Positions 27,985 through 36,779 of a DNA stretch of 64,000 bases are shown piece by piece (within the stretch, counting starts at the first letter, position 1; every line of letters starts with the position of its first letter). The notes below the pieces were generated by a model. It saw only the letters and a program-made list of their open reading frames with translations, did no database searches and was not told the origin of the DNA. Location: contig JAVBPA010000030.1 in the NCBI GenBank assembly GCA_031549925.1, positions 57,074 to 121,073 on the forward strand. The letters run 5' to 3'. Source of the stretch: JAVBPA01 sp031549925. Its GTDB lineage: Bacteria > Bacillota > Clostridia > Oscillospirales > CAG-272. The translations under genes and the position numbers were made by a program.

Positions 27985-29565
27985 TTAATTTTTTACGCTG
28001 GGGATATCGCAGTTACGAAGAATGTTTCTTGATAAAGCAAAACATATGATTCCCGCAATCAATTCCCAAACTGTGAGAACCAATAATCCTATAGTTCCTC
28101 CGGCGAGTCCTTCTATTGTTACCCCTATAATTATAGCTGCCGCTAATCCGGGTAAAATAAATAAAATTACGGCTAAAATATAAACCGCTATTAAAAGACC
28201 TTTTGATAAATTAGTTTCCAGCCAGAGTAAAAATACATAGTTAATACCGAGCAATAAAAAAGAAAAACCAACATATACCAATACACTTCCCAAAATATGA
28301 AGCGGATGACTGCCTGATACAAAACCGGGAATTGCCAATAAAATCAAACTATCTATTAATTCACGCAGCATCAATTCCATGTTGCTCCAAATTAATTTTA
28401 CAAAAGATGATTTCGGAATCATATAAATATAATGAGAATATGTTTCCAATAATCCCCGTCCTGTTCCAATCAAAAAAATTTGCATCCACATGAGTATTTG
28501 AAGAAATAGTATAACATCAATTTTATTACGCAGGAAGAAAGAAACAATAATCATAATAATAGCAGTTATAAACATATGCAAACTTAAAAAACCAAAACGA
28601 TTCTGACGGAAAGTTTCACGCATGTGTTTATAAAAAAAGACTCGCGCTCCGATACCTTTTAATCCGGTTTGCTTCACTTTAACTTTGGTATTTGTTGAAG
28701 CAACCGATTGAAGATCTCCTTCAGCGGCCGCACGTTTTTTTTCAAAAGCGGTTTCAGTAGCAACAAGTACATCTTCGTAATAATCCGAACGGCTGTACAT
28801 AATGTAAATGAAAAGTCCCGCTCCGCTAATTACAAGAAGTCCCAGCCATCCGAATCCGGCTAAAAGCTCACCTTCAATTAAAGCAACAGCTCCTGCCGAA
28901 GCCCATCCTATAAACGGAACAGCAGCTAAAACATGAGATTTAACAACAACTTCAAGAGCAGAAAGAAGATCTTTTGTTTGAAAGTATTGCAAACCAAAAA
29001 ATATAATAAGCGGAATTAATATCACAAAAGCAAATATCCGAACAAAAAGTTTACGGGAAGAATTACCGTTTGTCGCGTTGTAAATAACAAGTGATAAAAG
29101 TGTTAATACAACCATATTTAAAATAAAAACGGAAAATAATATCAATACTCCATTATATTTTATACCGAAATAAGAAAGAGAGGTGCTTTGGAATAATATA
29201 AAAAATCCAGCCCAAAAAGACATACCTATGAGTTTTATTAAACCATACAAAAGGGTAGCACGCGGATTTACAGGTGAAACAAACAATAAATTAACATCAT
29301 TCATTTCAAAAATAGAATCGCCGGAGGAAAGTCCTTTTTGAATACTGACGATATAAAAAATTAATAAGAATCCAAAAAAGATCGGAGTAAAATATAATAA
29401 GGGGATTGACTGTTCGTTTTGAATTGAACCAAAAACCGCACCTATTAAGCCTGCTATAATTAATAAGATTAAAAACAGATACAATATAAATTTTCCGGGT
29501 TTTTTAAATAGTTCTTTAATTCTGTTTTTTAAGCTTGTGCGTAATAAATAAAAATGGCTTATCAA
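27985..29565 (-). CDS. ABC exporter permease (putative ABC exporter family)
   Basis: A 526-residue membrane protein with about ten to twelve helices, resembling the large permeases of two-component ABC exporters in Firmicutes. I set the start at TTG 29565 because GGAGG (29573-29577) lies ideally upstream; an ATG at 29613 would overlap the ATPase gene by 47 bases. It then follows the ATPase stop by one base. A cytoplasmic loop near 215-240 is charged (FEKKRAAAEGDLQSVA). Substrate unknown. Confidence 0.8.
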   Translation of the reverse strand: MISHFYLLRTSLKNRIKELFKKPGKFILYLFLILLIIAGLIGAVFGSIQNEQSIPLLYFTPIFFGFLLIFYIVSIQKGLSSGDSIFEMNDVNLLFVSPVNPRATLLYGLIKLIGMSFWAGFFILFQSTSLSYFGIKYNGVLILFSVFILNMVVLTLLSLVIYNATNGNSSRKLFVRIFAFVILIPLIIFFGLQYFQTKDLLSALEVVVKSHVLAAVPFIGWASAGAVALIEGELLAGFGWLGLLVISGAGLFIYIMYSRSDYYEDVLVATETAFEKKRAAAEGDLQSVASTNTKVKVKQTGLKGIGARVFFYKHMRETFRQNRFGFLSLHMFITAIIMIIVSFFLRNKIDVILFLQILMWMQIFLIGTGRGLLETYSHYIYMIPKSSFVKLIWSNMELMLRELIDSLILLAIPGFVSGSHPLHILGSVLVYVGFSFLLLGINYVFLLWLETNLSKGLLIAVYILAVILFILPGLAAAIIIGVTIEGLAGGTIGLLVLTVWELIAGIICFALSRNILRNCDIPSVKN

Positions 29566-29566
29566 T

Positions 29567-30271
29567 TTATAATCCTCCCTTATCTTCTGTGATAGAGAAG
29601 TATAAACCTTCAAGATCTTCGCCGTTCTCTAATTTATCTTTGCGGCATGCGCGGACAATTTTCCCGTTTTTCATAATGCAAGTAGTATCCCAATTTTCTT
29701 CAACACTTTCTATCATATGTGTTGAAACAATCATAGCACATCCGTTTCGCTTCATTTCTAATATCAGCTTTTTAAGTTCGCGGATAGCGTGGGGATCAAG
29801 TCCTACCAAAGGTTCGTCGAATATTACCGCTGAAGGTTTTGGCAGAACAGCACAGCAAATGCTGACTTTTTGCTGCATTCCTTTTGATAATTCTTTGCCC
29901 AATTTATTTTTTTTATCATCAAGTTCAAAACGCCGCAATAAATCGTCGGCTAAAATTTCCCAATCATTGAGTTCGTATGCCCGTGCGATAAATTCCAAAT
30001 GTTCGTGTACCGTGAGCATTGGGTAAAGAGCGGGCATTTCCGGAATATAACCAAGAATCCTTTTAGCTTCTGAGCTGCGGTTATCATAACCTCCGATTGT
30101 TATGTTTCCTTTAAAACGCAGAAGTCCGCATATACATTTTATCAGTGTGGATTTTCCTGAGCCGTTAGGTCCTAGGAGAACAGTCAATTCACCGGGATTA
30201 ACTTTCAAAGATATATCATTATTAGCTATTAACTTACCGTAATTTTTAGTCAGGTTTTGTACTTCAATCAT
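29567..30271 (-). CDS. ABC transporter ATP-binding protein
   Basis: A 234-residue ATPase: Walker A GPNGSGKST (34-42), Q-loop near GYIPEMPALYP, signature LSKGMQQKV and Walker B AVIFDEPLVGLD followed by the STHM switch histidine. The signature has LSKGM in place of LSGGQ, common in this multidrug/exporter subgroup (CcmA/NatA-like). First gene of an ATPase-permease-MFS unit. Confidence 0.93.
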   Translation of the reverse strand: MIEVQNLTKNYGKLIANNDISLKVNPGELTVLLGPNGSGKSTLIKCICGLLRFKGNITIGGYDNRSSEAKRILGYIPEMPALYPMLTVHEHLEFIARAYELNDWEILADDLLRRFELDDKKNKLGKELSKGMQQKVSICCAVLPKPSAVIFDEPLVGLDPHAIRELKKLILEMKRNGCAMIVSTHMIESVEENWDTTCIMKNGKIVRACRKDKLENGEDLEGLYFSITEDKGGL

Positions 30272-31049
30272 TTCTTCTTCTTTCTTGTAAAAAAAAATTA
30301 ATAATCCATCTGTTACTATTTGGAACTTTTTAATTATATTTTAATTATATCAAATTATTTCGTGTTTGTCGATTATAAAATTGTATTAATTATATTTTAT
30401 AAAAATAAAATTAATCTTGCTTTTTTAATTGAGTTTTTGAAAAATAAATAGCGTACAAAAAAATCATATTTCTGATAAAAACGATAAATGGATAACAAAA
30501 AAATTTTATAATTATTATAACCATATCTTATTGTTTTGAAAAATACTATTTGCAAAAACAACCGCAACGGATTAGCAATACAATTTTAAACACATGTTTC
30601 TGATGATCTTAACGAATATGATTTTTATATGAGTTAGGAGTGAAAATAACCGATACCATTTAATTGTTATTAATAAACAAATAATTATTAATTTTATCTT
30701 TTATTATTATTTTCGTTTTTGTTTCAGTTTAAATCTAAAATTAAAAAAATAAAAGCATAAATGAATGTATTTAAATTCGGCAATGTTTGTAAAAAAATTG
30801 TAAATAACGCAAAAAAATTGTTTCGTTTTGTTAAAAATCGAACTTATATATATGAAAGCAAAAATATTTAACGTAATATAAATAAAATTTTTATATAAGC
30901 AATTAAAATATAAATAATCCGAAATAAATATATAAAATTTAAGTTATTTTTGTTCGTAAAATTTTTACGATAAAGAAATTTTTAAAATGATGTATATGTT
31001 CTGACGAGAGCTTTTACATAAAAATTTTTCAAATAAATTTTCGAGAAAA
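30272..31049. other. Long AT-rich intergenic region
   Basis: Nearly 800 bases without a convincing coding frame. The only structure I see is a 17-base inverted repeat TCGTAAAA-T-TTTTACGA (30954-30970). The promoter of the following ABC set must lie here or just after, but no clear consensus pair stands out. Confidence 0.6.
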
Positions 31050-31065
31050 CGGTAACCGGTTACCG
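31050..31065. promoter_or_regulatory. Perfect 16-base palindrome, possible LacI-type operator
   Basis: CGGTAACC joined to GGTTACCG. An AACCGGTT core with symmetrical flanks is typical of LacI/GalR-family operators. It sits 26 bases before the conserved leader motif of the first ABC set. No LacI-family regulator is in the window. Confidence 0.45.
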
Positions 31066-31075
31066 GAAATCGTGG

Positions 31076-31125
31076 ATGAATGGAAAGGGGATAGTCCAAT
31101 GGGAAAGGTTCGTAATGATGTTTAA
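31076..31125 (+). promoter_or_regulatory. Conserved leader motif with tiny open frame, copy 1
   Basis: AAAGGGGATAGTCC (31084-31097) is followed by A and ATG. The AAAGGGG is a good Shine-Dalgarno sequence for the ATG at 31099, which opens an eight-codon frame (MGKVRNDV) ending at 31125. The same block, down to ATGAAT just upstream, recurs at 40636. It lies about 100 bases before the first gene of the ABC set. A longer 30-codon frame from 31076 also runs through it but has no counterpart in copy 2. Confidence 0.6.
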
Positions 31126-31201
31126 AGAAAGAACTAATAATTTTTATCTTTTAAACAAAATGTTATAAATTTCAAAAAATAATTATGGAGGACAAAAAAT
31201 A

Positions 31202-31594
31202 ATGAACAAGAAATTTACGAAAATCATAAACTTAATAGTTTGTTTGGTTATAATGGTTTCTGTATTTTCAATTGCTGCATCGGCATGTCCGGCTCCTAAC
31301 TGCTTTTCAAGTGCAAGAACAGCATATTGCGGCGGGGGAGTTACAACCAGAAAGACACATACTTTTACATATTATGTTCCTTTTTGGCCTTTTGGTGCAA
31401 CAACAGCGAGTTGTAACTACACATATATAGATCACAATACTTACGGAAAATGTGATGCTTGTGGATATATTTATCCGCAAGGTTCTGATGTCTTTTTTCC
31501 GCATAGTGGGGAATGCGCTCATACTCACGAAAAATGTAATAAAGATAAAGGAGCAGTTTGTTCCAACGGGTCTGTTTTAGATTGGTATTTCTAA
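31202..31594 (+). CDS. Secreted cysteine-rich small protein
   Basis: A 130-residue protein I do not recognise. Signal peptide: MNKKF start, hydrophobic 8-24, cleavage site A-S-A before C29 (a lipoprotein reading is possible but the -3 residue is Ala). The mature part has nine cysteines (29, 34, 43, 71, 84, 87, 105, 112, 120) and many His, including HNTYGKCDACGY (zinc-ribbon half) and CAHTHEKC, and ends in aromatic residues (DWYF). Ribosome binding site TGGAGGAC is strong. It heads an operon with a FtsX-like permease and ATPase, an order like lactococcin-972-type bacteriocin operons; sequence similarity to those is not evident. Confidence 0.7.
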   Translation: MNKKFTKIINLIVCLVIMVSVFSIAASACPAPNCFSSARTAYCGGGVTTRKTHTFTYYVPFWPFGATTASCNYTYIDHNTYGKCDACGYIYPQGSDVFFPHSGECAHTHEKCNKDKGAVCSNGSVLDWYF

Positions 31595-31609
31595 ACTATT
31601 AAAATTATT

Positions 31610-31639
31610 CCCTGCCAATTTGCTTTCATTTTGGCAGGG
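31610..31639 (+). terminator. Intra-operon hairpin after the cysteine-rich gene
   Basis: CCCTGCCAA (31610-31618) pairs with TTGGCAGGG (31631-31639). No T run follows, so it is more likely an attenuating or mRNA 3-prime stabilising stem that lets the small protein be made in excess of the transporter. Confidence 0.6.
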
Positions 31640-31662
31640 GATATATTATAAAAGGTGACAAA

Positions 31663-34056
31663 ATGAAATTTATATTTCTGTACATATTCAAAAACATACA
31701 AAAACGGTGGGTTAATTATCTTATTATCTTCGCTTCGCTTATGCTGAGCGGATTGCTGATAAGCTGCTCTGTAATGTATGCTTTTGTTGGAAGAAAAAGC
31801 AATGAAACTCAGATAAACTTTTTTAGTTATATGCTTAACTTATATGATAAAAACAATCATGTAGTACCTAAACTTTATACTATGCCAGGGGTAACCGTTG
31901 ACCTGTATACGAATTATATTGATTTATATTCGTTGTATGAAAATGATATCATGGAATTCGATTCCAAGCCTATGCATAATCAACTTCTTATGGTAGATAT
32001 TTCGAATTTATGCAATCTTGCGAAATATTACACTGATGAAACAGGATATGATCCGAGTACATTGCAAGAAGATGAGGTGTATATAAACAAGTATGTATAT
32101 TATTACCTTGCTCCATTTATAAAAGACGATATAATCTCGTTTCCCAGACTTTCAGATTTAACGGGAAATCCGCTTCGCTTGCGTATAAAAGGATGTTTCG
32201 CAAATCAAAATCCAAATAATCATGTAATACCATTCAATACATTTATCATTATGGCAAACAGCGAGTTGATGAATTCATTGCAAGCGCAAACCGGAGCATA
32301 TAACAGTGTGGCTTTTGGAAATACAGAAAATAGTGATTCTTTTTATCATCAACTGCTGGAACTCGGATTTGAGAGTTTTGATTTATCTTGGAATGGGTCA
32401 ATTGGGGCAGAATACATATATGAACTATCTTCCGGTGAAATAGGAATTATCATATTCGGCTTGTGTTTCTCGTTTATATGCATTTTTTCTTCCATGAAAC
32501 TTAAATCGCAGCATGAAAAAGAAGACTACCGTAAAATCCGAGCGGTTGGGTTGTCTCCGTTTTTTGTTCCGTTGATACCATTATTTGAAAGTATAATGAT
32601 TGGGGTTCCGGCGTTTGTTTTGTCTTATATCTTTTCGGTCATAGGTTTTCCCCTATTGATTACCCATCAAAGCAAAACATACAGCTTTTTTGTTACTTTC
32701 ACTGCATATGAAACCGGATATAAACCCGAAATGCTGCTTTATTCGTCGGCATTATTTTTCGGCGTTTTGGCTGTATCGCTGATATTGATTTTGCTGTACA
32801 GTGCATTAAAATCAGAGTATGTTTATAAATCCTTTGTAAGGAAGTCTTCCGAATTTTATCTGCGCGGCAAATTGTTTTCGCTTCAGTATAATCTTCTTAA
32901 TATGAAAAGAAACAAAGGATACATTGTTTTTCTAGTTTTTTTATTCTTTTTTCCGTTGTTTATCATCGGATTGTACTCAACAAGTTCGTTAAATTCTTCC
33001 ATTTACATAAATGGACTTTATTCTGAAGCGGATTATTTAATATACAGCTTGGCAATATTAAAAAATTCCAATGATATGGAAATTTTGCGTGAAAATCTTG
33101 AAGAATCCGAATTTTTCGATGAAGTTCATTTAATAAACTATTCAGGTAGCCTTTATTGGTGTAAAAGCGAAAATGAAGATGCTGAAAGCGAAAAAGTTCA
33201 GTTTGTTGAATTGAATGAATATACGTTAAAAGAAACCGAACATCTTGTTGCCGCCGGAGATTTAAATGATGTGCTCAAGGATTCTGATATGGTCGCTGTG
33301 ATTGATAACAGTTTTAAAAATGGTACAGGTAAATATGCTTTAGGTGAAAACATTACAATTATTTCAGAAACTCCGCAAATTCGGGTAATAGGAGCGATTC
33401 TCACAAATTATCCTTTGAACTATAACACGCCGTCAGATTATTCGAATAATCCGGAATTATACATATATATACCAGAATTTTACATGAATATGGATTCAAT
33501 ATCGAGTCTCGAAGATAAATCAACGCATCAGCAAAAGTTGTATTTATATCTTGATGATTCATTATCTGATGAAAATTACATTGAAATAGACAACAGGATC
33601 CATAAAGCAATCTATAACCCGCATATTCAAGTAGTAAATCAAAGGGAAGAACAAATTCTATTCAAGCATTTTAATATAACGACAATGCGGATAGCCGGGA
33701 CAATGAGCGTTCTCATATGCGTAATTTCCGTTTTCGCGTTGTTCCTGCTTCATTCTCAAAAAATGATCAATCGCAAAAATGAATTTATAATTTTAAACAA
33801 ACTGGGTTATGAAAAAGATAGGATAAAAAAGCTTAATTATCTATACATTGCGGTGACAGCAATCATTGGAATTTCGGTTTTCTTTCTGGGATATGGTTTG
33901 TACATAGCAAACATAATCCGGGAAATAGAAAAGCGGAATCTGTACCAATACAGTAATTTTACCATTTCATATATGGAATTTCCTGTTATTATATTGTGTA
34001 TGATTTTTATTTTGATATTCGCGGTCAAATCATCAATTCGGAATATTAAGGATTGA
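31663..34056 (+). CDS. Large FtsX-like ABC permease
   Basis: A 797-residue permease with a duplicated FtsX plan: helix 1 (about 18-40), an external domain of about 200 residues, helices near 255-275, 300-330, 350-380 and 425-445, a second external domain (450-680) and three terminal helices (685-710, 730-755, 770-795). The cytoplasmic KLKSQHEKEDYRKIRAVGLS and KMINRKNEFIILNKLGYEKDRI motifs are coupling helices seen in FtsX/BceB-type permeases. Function with the ATPase at 34575 is near certain; cargo or signal unknown. Ribosome binding site AAAAGGTGA. Confidence 0.85.
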   Translation: MKFIFLYIFKNIQKRWVNYLIIFASLMLSGLLISCSVMYAFVGRKSNETQINFFSYMLNLYDKNNHVVPKLYTMPGVTVDLYTNYIDLYSLYENDIMEFDSKPMHNQLLMVDISNLCNLAKYYTDETGYDPSTLQEDEVYINKYVYYYLAPFIKDDIISFPRLSDLTGNPLRLRIKGCFANQNPNNHVIPFNTFIIMANSELMNSLQAQTGAYNSVAFGNTENSDSFYHQLLELGFESFDLSWNGSIGAEYIYELSSGEIGIIIFGLCFSFICIFSSMKLKSQHEKEDYRKIRAVGLSPFFVPLIPLFESIMIGVPAFVLSYIFSVIGFPLLITHQSKTYSFFVTFTAYETGYKPEMLLYSSALFFGVLAVSLILILLYSALKSEYVYKSFVRKSSEFYLRGKLFSLQYNLLNMKRNKGYIVFLVFLFFFPLFIIGLYSTSSLNSSIYINGLYSEADYLIYSLAILKNSNDMEILRENLEESEFFDEVHLINYSGSLYWCKSENEDAESEKVQFVELNEYTLKETEHLVAAGDLNDVLKDSDMVAVIDNSFKNGTGKYALGENITIISETPQIRVIGAILTNYPLNYNTPSDYSNNPELYIYIPEFYMNMDSISSLEDKSTHQQKLYLYLDDSLSDENYIEIDNRIHKAIYNPHIQVVNQREEQILFKHFNITTMRIAGTMSVLICVISVFALFLLHSQKMINRKNEFIILNKLGYEKDRIKKLNYLYIAVTAIIGISVFFLGYGLYIANIIREIEKRNLYQYSNFTISYMEFPVIILCMIFILIFAVKSSIRNIKD

Positions 34057-34065
34057 AGTTACATT

Positions 34066-34542
34066 ATGGATATTAAAATAAAAAAATCACGTAAACGCAG
34101 ATATGCTTATTTATTATTATTAATTTTGGTAGTAATAATGGCTGTTATTTGTTTGAACATAGCTATGCAGTTTTATGTTATAAATAAGTATTTGGATATG
34201 AGGTTCAACTTCAGCTATACCGAAGCAGAAGAAATATTCTATAACCGATACGAATTGTTTGACGATAACTTAAAAAATCAACAATTGAAAGACGAAAATA
34301 ATGCTCGAATGATAGAATACATTATTGAAACGAAACAATCTTCAAAATTAAATGATTATAAAATAACCAAAATAGGTTTTAATAACGGAAAAATTACATA
34401 TACCCTGAATGTGTTTTTTGTCATAACTGAAGAAAATCCCGAAAAAATATATGACGGTAGTTTTCGATTGCAATTTGTATTAGCACTTACAGGTATATTC
34501 CAATATAGAATTTCAAATATAATCAATATAACGCAGTCTTGA
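34066..34542 (+). CDS. Single-pass membrane protein of unknown function
   Basis: A 158-residue protein with a basic start (KIKKSRKRRY), one membrane helix (14-36) and an external domain of about 120 residues. I recognise no family. It lies nine bases behind the permease gene and 32 bases before the ATPase gene, so it probably belongs to the same transporter or signalling unit. The start ATG at 34066 has only a weak ribosome binding site. Confidence 0.6.
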   Translation: MDIKIKKSRKRRYAYLLLLILVVIMAVICLNIAMQFYVINKYLDMRFNFSYTEAEEIFYNRYELFDDNLKNQQLKDENNARMIEYIIETKQSSKLNDYKITKIGFNNGKITYTLNVFFVITEENPEKIYDGSFRLQFVLALTGIFQYRISNIINITQS

Positions 34543-34574
34543 TATTCCACTATTCTTTATATAAGGAGAGTATA

Positions 34575-35234
34575 ATGAAGATACAGACTATAGAATTAAC
34601 AAAAGTATACACACAGGGAGATAAAAAAATATATGCTTTGCATAATATAAATATTGAAATTTTTCAAAATAAGTTTACTGCGATAACAGGTGCTTCGGGT
34701 AGTGGGAAATCCACTCTCCTCAGAGCTATAGGTGCGCTTGAAAAACCTTCGCTGGGAGAAGTATTATTTGATGATGAAGATATATACAAATTCACATCAG
34801 CCAAAAGAGCAAAACTGAGAAGAAAAAAACTTGGTTTTGTTTTTCAAGATTACGGGCTGCTTCCCACACTAACAGCGCTTGAAAACATATATACCCCGGT
34901 TTTAATGGATAACCAAAAACCGGACAAAGATTACATATCAAACTTATGTGATACACTTGGAATTTCAGATCGAATTCATCACATTCCAAGCGAAATGTCG
35001 GGCGGTGAACAACAACGAGTTTCGGTAGCAAGGGCATTGGCAAACAGACCAGAAATAATATTTGCGGACGAACCTACGGGAAATTTAGATAAAAAATCCG
35101 CTTCTGATTTATTAGAACTATTATTGCTGACAAAAGAAAAATTTAATCAAACTCTTTTAATTGTCACCCATGATCCAAAAATTGCGGAATATGCAGATAT
35201 TATTTTACGCATGGATAACGGAGAAATTTTATAA
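34575..35234 (+). CDS. MacB/LolD-type ABC ATPase, set 1
   Basis: 219 residues from ATG 34575, chosen because AAGGAGAG lies just upstream; a start at 34539 would overlap the previous gene. Walker A GASGSGKST, Q-loop VFQDYGLLP, signature MSGGEQQRVSVARAL, Walker B IIFADEPTGNLD and the THD switch are all intact. This is the ATPase type that powers FtsX/MacB mechanotransmitting permeases. Confidence 0.95.
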   Translation: MKIQTIELTKVYTQGDKKIYALHNINIEIFQNKFTAITGASGSGKSTLLRAIGALEKPSLGEVLFDDEDIYKFTSAKRAKLRRKKLGFVFQDYGLLPTLTALENIYTPVLMDNQKPDKDYISNLCDTLGISDRIHHIPSEMSGGEQQRVSVARALANRPEIIFADEPTGNLDKKSASDLLELLLLTKEKFNQTLLIVTHDPKIAEYADIILRMDNGEIL

Positions 35235-35253
35235 CCATAAGAGGAGAAATACA

Positions 35254-36318
35254 ATGATTCCCCGATATTACAAAAACGTTTCGCATAGATTTTCAAACAA
35301 AAAAATATTAAGCTTTTTGATTTTATTGTTTATAATCTGCTCAGTTCTGATTTCATGCAAAAAAACCGAAGAAGATATCCCCGGAATAATTGATTCAACC
35401 GATTATGTGTTTGATGAAGCCATTCTATCCGAATCTGAAATACATATACTTGAAACATTAACCGGAAAAAACATCGCCGAAATAACACAAAACCATCTTG
35501 ACAGAGTTAATTCGGTGAATATTGTCGGTAATAACATAACCAAAAAGGAATATATGCAGTCCTATTCCTCGGAAGGATATGTTTTCGGGGGTAAATTATA
35601 TTCATATGAAGAAAATATCGGCGATTCTGTTTCCGCGTTGAAATACTTTAAAAACATTGAAACTTTAGGCATATATTTCAACTCGGAGGCCGCCGATTTT
35701 TCATTTATTTCAAATCTGACAGAACTGAAAAACTTGACTTTGGTCATGACATCAGCAGTGGATTTAACTTTTTTATCGTCACTCGGAAAGCTTGAAAATT
35801 TAGAGATAAGATGCGCTCCCCTGACAAAAATCGCTTTTAATCAGGATTGCAACTTGAAAAATGTTATTTTAAACAATCTCGAAATTTCAGACGCAGCCAT
35901 TTTTGCGGGACAATCTGGAATAATAAATTTATCGATAAAATTCAACCGCACAAAAATTAATAATCTTGAAGTTTTGCAATCTATTACATCGTTAAAATCT
36001 CTTTCGCTTGTCGCTCCGGAATGTGATTTTAGTTTCCTTGGTGAAATGCCTTCAGGAATCAAGCAGCTGGAAATAGGCGGAAAAGGTGAAATTGATCTCA
36101 ATGTTATATCGAAATTTACATCTCTCGAATCTTTTACGCTTCACGAATCTTCCGGTTCGGATCTGCGTCCGCTCGATTCTCTTCCAGCCGGATGTTATAT
36201 AACTACAGTGTTTGCCAATATAACGGAAAGGGGATTGCGAACTTCCGGCGATTCTGAAAACTATACAGAATCTAAAATAAGTTTCGATCCGTTTGATTGG
36301 TATTATGAAAATAAATAA
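35254..36318 (+). CDS. Leucine-rich-repeat-like lipoprotein, set 2
   Basis: 354 residues from ATG 35254, behind GAGGAGAAA; longer frames read into the ATPase gene. Signal peptide 16-34 with lipobox L-I-S-C and lipidated C35. The outer domain has about six to eight irregular LRR-like units (FSFISNLTELKNLTL, LTFLSSLGKLENLEI, LEVLQSITSLKSLSL, LNVISKFTSLESFTL) of 22-25 residues. Such a surface is suited to ligand binding outside the cell. Its counterpart in set 3 is the lipoprotein at 40751. No known family name comes to mind for the whole protein. Confidence 0.7.
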   Translation: MIPRYYKNVSHRFSNKKILSFLILLFIICSVLISCKKTEEDIPGIIDSTDYVFDEAILSESEIHILETLTGKNIAEITQNHLDRVNSVNIVGNNITKKEYMQSYSSEGYVFGGKLYSYEENIGDSVSALKYFKNIETLGIYFNSEAADFSFISNLTELKNLTLVMTSAVDLTFLSSLGKLENLEIRCAPLTKIAFNQDCNLKNVILNNLEISDAAIFAGQSGIINLSIKFNRTKINNLEVLQSITSLKSLSLVAPECDFSFLGEMPSGIKQLEIGGKGEIDLNVISKFTSLESFTLHESSGSDLRPLDSLPAGCYITTVFANITERGLRTSGDSENYTESKISFDPFDWYYENK

Positions 36319-36778
36319 AATGAAAAACATAAAGGTAATTTTAATTCTTTTTCTTTTTTTCTTGCTTGTTTCCTGCGATTCGGAATCAAGAATTCAAGAA
36401 TATGATTCGGATGATATCATGGCTTTAAAAGAGGGAGAGGAAGATTTTGCTAAAGTTTTAGAAACACCTTTATCAAAGCTTTTCAGCGAAGATATAACCT
36501 CTTACAGAAACGAATGTCCGCATGTTTCATCCGTTTATAAAAAAGACCGCGAAACCCACATAGCATTATGCGAAAACTGCGGATTAACGCTTTCGCAGCC
36601 GCAAAATCATACTCCTGCAAAATATCAAATATACAAAACCGTGAATTTAAGCGGTGACTCTGGAGAATATATCACGGTTTATATTTACTGCGCCGATTGC
36701 ATTACTTGCGGTGAATCCGCATTTTCATTTATGTCATCAAACGCTTATCAGGAATATATTAATACGGAAGGTGAATGA
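36305..36778 (+). CDS. Small Cys/His-rich lipoprotein, set 2
   Basis: A 157-residue lipoprotein overlapping the LRR-like gene by 14 bases; an alternative ATG at 36320, one base after that stop codon, would give 152 residues. Lipobox L-V-S-C with C24. The body holds ECPH near 73, HIALCENCG near 87-95, a single His near 103, and YCADCITCG near 134-142, a pattern of two C-x-x-C knuckles plus His likely to bind zinc. A related protein occurs at 42180 in the same relative position. Confidence 0.65.
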   Translation: MKINKMKNIKVILILFLFFLLVSCDSESRIQEYDSDDIMALKEGEEDFAKVLETPLSKLFSEDITSYRNECPHVSSVYKKDRETHIALCENCGLTLSQPQNHTPAKYQIYKTVNLSGDSGEYITVYIYCADCITCGESAFSFMSSNAYQEYINTEGE

Positions 36779-36779
36779 T

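Noticed and set aside
29565..29613. Overlap of 47 bases between ABC ATPase and permease genes
   Set aside because: Caused by an upstream ATG; the TTG at 29565 behind GGAGG removes the overlap.
30272..31049. Non-coding RNA gene or CRISPR array in the 800-base gap
   Set aside because: No repeated units, no conserved stem series and no GC-rich segment typical of structured RNAs.
31076..31168. A 30-codon frame starting upstream of leader motif copy 1
   Set aside because: Copy 2 has a stop after five codons in the equivalent frame (ATGAATAAAAGGGGATAG), so coding conservation is lacking; the shorter frame starting at the conserved ATG is preferred.
31610..31639. Rho-independent terminator between the cysteine-rich gene and the permease
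   Set aside because: The stem is good but no T run follows on the plus strand; kept as an intra-operon hairpin only.
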